NCBI RefSeq assembly: GCF_000716605.1 | Contig: NZ_JNXE01000030.1 | Location: 65,261-129,260, forward strand | Direction of reading: 5' to 3' | Origin: Streptomyces sp. NRRL F-525 | Lineage (GTDB): Bacteria; Actinomycetota; Actinomycetes; Streptomycetales; Streptomycetaceae | DNA length: 64,000 bases | Shown: positions 59,467-64,000 of the stretch, one piece after another | Position numbering within the stretch: position 1 is the stretch's first letter | How the letters are laid out: each line of letters opens with the position of its first letter | Translations under genes and position numbers: made by a program | Notes under the pieces: generated by a model | The model's input: the letters and a program-made list of their open reading frames with translations, nothing else | Database searches by the model: none | Told to the model about the DNA's origin: nothing

Positions 59467-61052
59467 ACGGGCCTCCCCATGCGCCGCTCCAGCAGGTCGA
59501 CGGCGTCGCCGACGGTCCTGGCCTCCACGAGGTCGGAGATCTGGATCTTGACCCGCAGGACGTTCTCCAGCCGGGCGCCGACATCCATCAACTCCAGGCT
59601 GTCGATGCCGAAGTCGTTGCCGAGGTCGGTCGTCTCGTCGATGTCGTCCACCTCGGTACCGAGGACGTCCGACACGGCCGTCCTGACGGTGAGGGACAGC
59701 TCGGCCCGGCCGAGTACCGGTGTGTCCTGGTCTGTGTCTTTCAGATCCGTGCGGTCCATACGTGTCTCTTTCCTGTGCGCTGTAAGGGAGTTGGCGACAT
59801 GCGGAGCCCTACCGCTGGTCGCTCCCGCCAAGCCGATCGCCGTGTCGAGGATGTCGGCCGCCTCCGCGATGTCCGACTCGGTGCTCACCAGCGGCGGCAG
59901 CAGCCGTACGGTGCCCGGGCGCCCCAGGCACGGCGACACCAGCAGGCCCGCACCGGCCAGCTCGATCACCACCGAGCCGGCCACCGCGGAACTGGTGAAG
60001 TCGATCCCGCGCAGCAGGCCCCTGCCGCGGATCCCGGCGATCAACTCGCCGTGCCTGCCCGCGAGTTCGGCCAGGGCACCGTCCAGCGCGGCGGCGATGC
60101 GCCCGCCGTGTTCGGCCGCACCCTCGATCGCGGTGAGCGCGGCGGGCAGCGCCGCGCAGCTGAGCGGGTGGCCCCCGAAGGTCGCCGAATGGAGGAACGG
60201 GTCGGCGCTCAGCGGGGCGTACAACTCCTCGGAGCAGACCAGGGCCGACAGCGGTACGACCCCTCCGCCCAGCGGCTTGCCGACCAGCACGGCGTCGACG
60301 GGCAGCCCGGCCGCGAGGGCGACGGAACGCTCCCCGCAGCGGCGCAGCCCGCACTGGATCTCGTCGGCGATGGTGAACGTGCCGTACCGCGCGGCGTCGG
60401 CGCACCACTGGCGCAGGATCTCGACGGACAGCACGGCCGCGCCGTTCTCACCCTGGACGGGTTCGAAGACGACCGCGGCGACCTCCCCGCCCCTGACCTC
60501 CCGCAGCACGGCGCCGGGGTCGTCGGCCGGGACGTGCACGACATCGACGGCCGTACCCACCAACCCCCGCCGGTACAGCGGACTGTGGGTGAGCGCGAGC
60601 GCGCCGAGCGACTTGCCGTGGAAGCCGCCCTCCACCGCTACGACCCTGCCGCGTCCGGTGGCGAGGCGCGCGAGTTTGACGGCGACCTCGACGGCGTCGG
60701 CGCCGTTGAGCCCGAAGTACACCTTGGGCAGGGCCTGTTGGAAGTACTCCGCGAGGTACGCGGCGGCGCGGGCGGCCGTGGGGTTGGCGAGGCTGCGGGT
60801 CGAGGTGGGCATCGTGCCGAGCTGTTCGCGTACGGCGGCGAGCACGTCCGGGTGCCGGTGGCCGAGCAGGGTGACGGCGTACGAACCGAAGTCGAGCGCC
60901 GTACGCCCGTCGGACAACGTCACCCGGCACCCGTCGCCGGACACCTCGGTGGCGCCCCGGCCCGCGAACGAACCGGTCAGGGCGAGCCGGGGGGAGAGGT
61001 GACGCCGGATCAGGTCGAAGGTGTCGGAGGGGGCTCCGATGGTCGTGGTCAT
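59463..61052 (-). CDS. Class III aminotransferase fused in frame to an acyl carrier protein
   Basis: One open frame of 529 residues. Residues 1-430 are a PLP-dependent class III aminotransferase (DFGSYAVTLLGHRHPDVLAA, VEGGFHGKSLGALALTHSPL, FEPVQGENGAAVLS, TIADEIQCGLRRCGE, PLP lysine in LVGKPLGGGVVPLSALVCSE). Residues about 432-529 are an acyl carrier protein with the phosphopantetheine serine in DLGNDFGIDSLELMDVGARL. No stop separates them; the linker is HVANSLTAHRKETR. An internal ATG at 59759 with an AGGAAAGAG ribosome site could also produce the carrier alone. The start overlaps the SRPBCC gene stop (ATGA), and the end overlaps the ketosynthase start. Confidence 0.85.
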   Translation of the reverse strand: MTTTIGAPSDTFDLIRRHLSPRLALTGSFAGRGATEVSGDGCRVTLSDGRTALDFGSYAVTLLGHRHPDVLAAVREQLGTMPTSTRSLANPTAARAAAYLAEYFQQALPKVYFGLNGADAVEVAVKLARLATGRGRVVAVEGGFHGKSLGALALTHSPLYRRGLVGTAVDVVHVPADDPGAVLREVRGGEVAAVVFEPVQGENGAAVLSVEILRQWCADAARYGTFTIADEIQCGLRRCGERSVALAAGLPVDAVLVGKPLGGGVVPLSALVCSEELYAPLSADPFLHSATFGGHPLSCAALPAALTAIEGAAEHGGRIAAALDGALAELAGRHGELIAGIRGRGLLRGIDFTSSAVAGSVVIELAGAGLLVSPCLGRPGTVRLLPPLVSTESDIAEAADILDTAIGLAGATSGRAPHVANSLTAHRKETRMDRTDLKDTDQDTPVLGRAELSLTVRTAVSDVLGTEVDDIDETTDLGNDFGIDSLELMDVGARLENVLRVKIQISDLVEARTVGDAVDLLERRMGRPV

Positions 61053-61552
61053 ACGAGGTCGGGTTCCTCTTCGGCTTCACGGGCCGGCGACGGGACACTC
61101 AACTCGGCATCAGCGGCCAGCAGTTGGCGTTCCAGCGCCGACAGCATCTGGGCGGCGTTCTCCCGCAGGGCGTCCGCCGCGACCGGGTTGAGCAGGTCGG
61201 CCAGGAGCGGGATGCCGATGTCGAAGGTGACGTCCAGGGAGACCGTGCTGTGCCCGCCGGGCGCGGGCCGTACGGCCCAGTGGCCGACGAACTCGCCCAG
61301 GTCGCCGGTGACTTGGCGGAAGTCGAAGCGCCGGGCGACCGGGTCGAGGACCTCGTCCTCGGTCCACTGGAGCACGGAACCCTTCAGCCGTACCGCCCAG
61401 GCACTCGTCCGGTGCCGGTCGTCGGTCCGCCGGGTGATCGTGACGGAGTCCACGCTGTCCATGCACGCGGGGAAGGCCTCCACGTCCACGACGGCGGCCC
61501 ACGCGGTCTCCGGCGGTACGGCGATGGGGAGTTCGACCTCTACTCGGGGCAT
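61049..61552 (-). CDS. SRPBCC-fold protein (polyketide cyclase/dehydrase-like)
   Basis: A 167-residue START-like protein: VEVELPIAVPPETAWAAVVD, VEAFPACMDSVDSVTITRRT and WTEDEVLDPVARRFDFRQVT match cyclase/dehydrase members, which bind hydrophobic intermediates. The tail is acidic (SPAREAEEEPDLV). It overlaps the upstream GNAT-like gene by 13 bp and the downstream aminotransferase by 4 bp. A role in folding or cyclising the lipid intermediate is inference. Confidence 0.85.
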   Translation of the reverse strand: MPRVEVELPIAVPPETAWAAVVDVEAFPACMDSVDSVTITRRTDDRHRTSAWAVRLKGSVLQWTEDEVLDPVARRFDFRQVTGDLGEFVGHWAVRPAPGGHSTVSLDVTFDIGIPLLADLLNPVAADALRENAAQMLSALERQLLAADAELSVPSPAREAEEEPDLV

Positions 61553-62763
61553 GCGGAGGGGGCACCTTCCTGGTCGGGGCGGCTCGGAGGACGCGTGGCC
61601 CGTGCGGGCGGGTGCGGGCCGAGCGCCTGGGTCCGTGCCGCCGCGAGGGCGGCGGGCAGCAGCCGGCGCAGCACCGCGCGCGGCAGCGGACGTAGATGAG
61701 TGATCGCGTACGACTGGTGGATCAGCTGGCAGCCGAACTCGATCTTCGGGGTGTACGCGGTCTGCGCGAAGCGGATGTGGCGGCAGCCCGCGTCGAGGGC
61801 CAGGCGGATCGCCGCGTAGTGCACGTTGTGGTAGAGCCGGGCCTCGTGCGCCAGCGTGTAGTCGAGGCCGATGCGCGCGCCGGTGGCGCCGGAGCCGCTG
61901 AACAGGCAGAGCAGGAAGGCGACGAGACGGTCGCCGTGTTCGCCGTCGAAGCAGGCCACGAGCCGCCGGTCGGGCCCGGGGGAGGCCGCGAGAGTGGTGA
62001 GGAAACCGGCGTCGAGGATGTCGAGCCGCTGGTCCGCCCGGTCCATGACCTGCCGGTAGAGGCCGAGCATCTGCGGTACGAGCGGGCGGAAGTCCTCGAC
62101 GGTCTCCATCCGCAGCGCCGGGTGCGCGGCGAACTTACGGAGGTTGCTGCGCGCGTTGCGCCGTGGTTTGGCGGGGAGTTGCTCGATGTACTCGTCGAAC
62201 GAGGCTGCGGACAGCGGGAGTTCGGTGTCGGGCATGCTCTGCGCGGGGAAGAAGCCCGCCGAACTGAGGGCGGTGCGCAGTGGGTTGAGACCGGCCGGGG
62301 TGAAGTCCTTGAAGACGACCGTGCCGAGGCCTTCGGCTCGCGCGAACCGGAGCACCCCGTCGACCAGCAGTCGGCTGACCTCGTCGGTGAGCGGCCCGGC
62401 GCTGAGGACATGCCCCTGGCCGAGGAGGTTCCCGCAGAAGAGCATCGGCACCCGCAGCAGGTGGGGCGCCAACTTCCGCACAGGGCGCAGGAGTCGGCGC
62501 TCGCGCGGGCCGACGATGTCGTCGAGGCGCAGGTCCCGGAAGAGCGCCAGGGGCAGTACGGCCTCGGTGCGCGGGCCTCTGCGGACCACCAGGTAGGCAT
62601 AACTGTCAGGGCCGATGGCGCCGCCCTCCATGGCCTCGAAGACGGTACGGGACCACAACGGGTCCTCCGGCGGGGCGAGTTCGTGCCAGACCGAGTCCGG
62701 CAGGAAGTCGATCGAGCGCAGTACCTCGACCCGGCAGGAGGTGTCGTCGGCGGCGGGCTCCAT
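61540..62763 (-). CDS. GNAT-like (BioF2-type/DUF482-related) acyltransferase
   Basis: A 407-residue protein. The C-terminal half matches double-GNAT proteins of the peptidoglycan-bridge/BioF2 group: QLPAKPRRNARSNLRKFAA near 192, LVACFDGEHGDRLVAFLLCL near 275, RIGLDYTLAHEARLYHNVHY near 305 and AIRLALDAGCRHIRFAQTAY near 328. The tail is Pro/Arg-rich. It would transfer an acyl or aminoacyl group, possibly onto the amine made by the neighbouring aminotransferase. ATG 62763 has AGGAG at 10 bp; GTG 62793 is an alternative start. Confidence 0.8.
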   Translation of the reverse strand: MEPAADDTSCRVEVLRSIDFLPDSVWHELAPPEDPLWSRTVFEAMEGGAIGPDSYAYLVVRRGPRTEAVLPLALFRDLRLDDIVGPRERRLLRPVRKLAPHLLRVPMLFCGNLLGQGHVLSAGPLTDEVSRLLVDGVLRFARAEGLGTVVFKDFTPAGLNPLRTALSSAGFFPAQSMPDTELPLSAASFDEYIEQLPAKPRRNARSNLRKFAAHPALRMETVEDFRPLVPQMLGLYRQVMDRADQRLDILDAGFLTTLAASPGPDRRLVACFDGEHGDRLVAFLLCLFSGSGATGARIGLDYTLAHEARLYHNVHYAAIRLALDAGCRHIRFAQTAYTPKIEFGCQLIHQSYAITHLRPLPRAVLRRLLPAALAAARTQALGPHPPARATRPPSRPDQEGAPSACPE

Positions 62764-62798
62764 GGGCAGCCCGCTCCTGTTCGTCGTCAGCACCGCGC

Positions 62799-63947
62799 TC
62801 AACCGATCCGCAGGGGAGCGCCGTTCAGGAACTCCCGCAGGGGCGCGCCCATACGAGCCCGGGACGGCGGGTGGAAGGTGAGCCCGCTGGCGGCGGAGGC
62901 GAGGTACGTGCTGTCGGGCGCCGTGATGAACGCCATGCCGCCGAGCGCCGCCTGGCACGCCGTGGTCGTACGGGCGATGGCGTCCTGCGCCGCGTACCGG
63001 GCCGACAGGGCGTCGACGAGCAGTGCCTCGCTCCACGCCTCCGTGTCCATGGCCCGGGCCACCGACTCGACGCCGAGCATCGCGGCCTCGATGTCGACCA
63101 GGAAGGGCGTCGGGTCCTGCGGGCCGCCCGCCTTGTCGAGAACCCGCTCGACGAGGGCGCTGGCGATCCCGATGTACCCGGCGGTCAGCAGGAGTTCGAA
63201 CCACAGAAAGCCGGCGATGTTCAGCTCGTCGGGGACGGCGTCGGCGGTGACCTGGGTGAACACCACCATCGCGGGGTCGAGTTCGACATCGGTCAGCACG
63301 ACCTGGTCGCTCTCGGCGCCCGCGAGGACGGGGGAGCGCCAGAAGGGGCGTACCTCAAGTCCCCGTGATCCGGCCGGGATCAGGGCGACGGCGAGCCGGT
63401 CGACCCCGTCCTCGTCCTTCATCATCACGGACGCGGTCAGCAGGTCCATCGAACGGGACAGGCTGCACGGCATCTTGCTGCCGTTCAGCACGATGCTTCC
63501 GCCGGCGGTGCGGTGGGCGGTGATGTGCGGGGCGAGGATGTTCTGGCCGGTGTTGCCCTCGGCGAACCCGGAGGCGAGCAACAGCCCTTCCTTGGCGATG
63601 GCTTCGAGCAGCAGGCCTTCCGCGCCGGTGCCCGTGCCGGTGCCGTTGCCGTACGCGGCGGCCTGGACGAGTCCCGCGATCGAGAAGTGGTGCATGGTCG
63701 TCGCCACCGCGAGCGAGGGGCAGCGGGAGCCGACGGCTCGCTGTACGCGTACGGCTTGGAGGGGGGTGGCGCCGATCCCTGAGTTCTCGGTGGGCACCAG
63801 CAGGGCGGGGCCGCCTGCCGCGCGGAACTCGGTGATGGCGGGGCTCGGGGTGCTCTCCAGTTCGGCCAGCGGGAGTTGGGCCAGCGCCGCGTCCAGGCCT
63901 GGCAACAGGGCGTCTGCGGTGGCGCGTTCGTGGTGCAGGAACTTCAC
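62799..63947 (-). CDS. Acyl-CoA dehydrogenase-like protein
   Basis: A 382-residue flavoenzyme-like protein from a GTG with GAGAGG upstream. GGPALLVPTENSGIGATPLQ near 46 and ASGFAEGNTGQNILAPHITA near 126 (FAD/substrate region), SIVLNGSKMPCSLSRSMDLL near 153 and the C-terminal helical bundle (IGIASALVERVLDKAG) follow the acyl-CoA dehydrogenase fold. The catalytic Glu could not be identified with certainty. It may desaturate or hydroxylate an acyl-ACP or acyl-CoA intermediate. It is the first visible gene of the operon; the 53 bp before the window end contain nothing else. Confidence 0.85.
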   Translation of the reverse strand: MKFLHHERATADALLPGLDAALAQLPLAELESTPSPAITEFRAAGGPALLVPTENSGIGATPLQAVRVQRAVGSRCPSLAVATTMHHFSIAGLVQAAAYGNGTGTGTGAEGLLLEAIAKEGLLLASGFAEGNTGQNILAPHITAHRTAGGSIVLNGSKMPCSLSRSMDLLTASVMMKDEDGVDRLAVALIPAGSRGLEVRPFWRSPVLAGAESDQVVLTDVELDPAMVVFTQVTADAVPDELNIAGFLWFELLLTAGYIGIASALVERVLDKAGGPQDPTPFLVDIEAAMLGVESVARAMDTEAWSEALLVDALSARYAAQDAIARTTTACQAALGGMAFITAPDSTYLASAASGLTFHPPSRARMGAPLREFLNGAPLRIG

Positions 63948-64000
63948 GGGGTGCCTCTCGTCCGGTGGGGGCGGTGGCGGGGGCCGGTGGGTGGATGGCC

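Overview
The window is a piece of a Streptomyces (or close actinomycete) chromosome. GC content is very high with strong G/C bias at third codon positions, GTG and TTG starts are common, and the families are typical of the genus: WhiJ-type XRE/DUF397/ATP-binding trio, class F sortase, DUF5753 regulator, OsdK/OsdR-like two-component system and HrdA-type sigma factor. The order dgt - ferredoxin reductase - dnaG - hrdA is core chromosome.

Layout. 1-4.5 kb: end of a NarL-type histidine kinase with its response regulator, a relic IS5-type transposase, a leucine-rich-repeat-variant protein with a Cys cluster, and a sortase with a secreted membrane-anchored partner. 4.5-5.5 kb: a flavin reductase behind a SoxR-like operator, and a small secreted protein. 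5.6-10.6 kb: an unfamiliar same-strand locus holding a hemopexin-repeat/glucosaminidase protein, two paralogous proteins of unknown function (the first broken by an in-frame TAG) and a 210-residue protein with an internal duplication. 10.5-20 kb: TetR/MFS efflux pair, ECF sigma with a shortened region 2 and its partner, WhiJ-like trio, small membrane proteins, APH-like kinase and an M4 metalloprotease. 20-34.5 kb: housekeeping genes (sirohydrochlorin-chelatase-like, dgt, ferredoxin reductase, dnaG, hrdA), a tandem-repeat element inside long inverted repeats, a heterodimeric ABC exporter, xylulokinase and a YtxH-like protein.

34.7-41.4 kb: two tRNA-Asn genes and a CAT-anticodon tRNA whose 3' end is duplicated as a 29-bp direct repeat 6.25 kb downstream. 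Between the repeats lies a decayed integrative element: a frameshifted tyrosine integrase, two head-to-head 5'-truncated polymorphic toxin modules (HINT-toxin and PD-(D/E)XK-like nuclease) each followed by a likely immunity gene, a transposase remnant and one unknown gene.

41.6-57 kb: a secreted double-LamG protein, then a dormancy/hypoxia-type cluster: GAF histidine kinase, DevR/OsdR-like regulator, three universal stress proteins, alcohol dehydrogenase, phosphoketolase, SPFH protein, flavin-binding split-barrel proteins, DoxX-like protein and a cyclic-nucleotide-binding-fold protein. DevR-box-like palindromes sit upstream of several of these genes.

57-64 kb: a minus-strand, translationally coupled biosynthetic operon running off the window end: acyl-CoA dehydrogenase, GNAT-like protein, SRPBCC protein, class III aminotransferase fused in frame to an acyl carrier protein, ketosynthase and an SDR. 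A lipid-derived amine or amino-acyl product is a plausible but unproven output.
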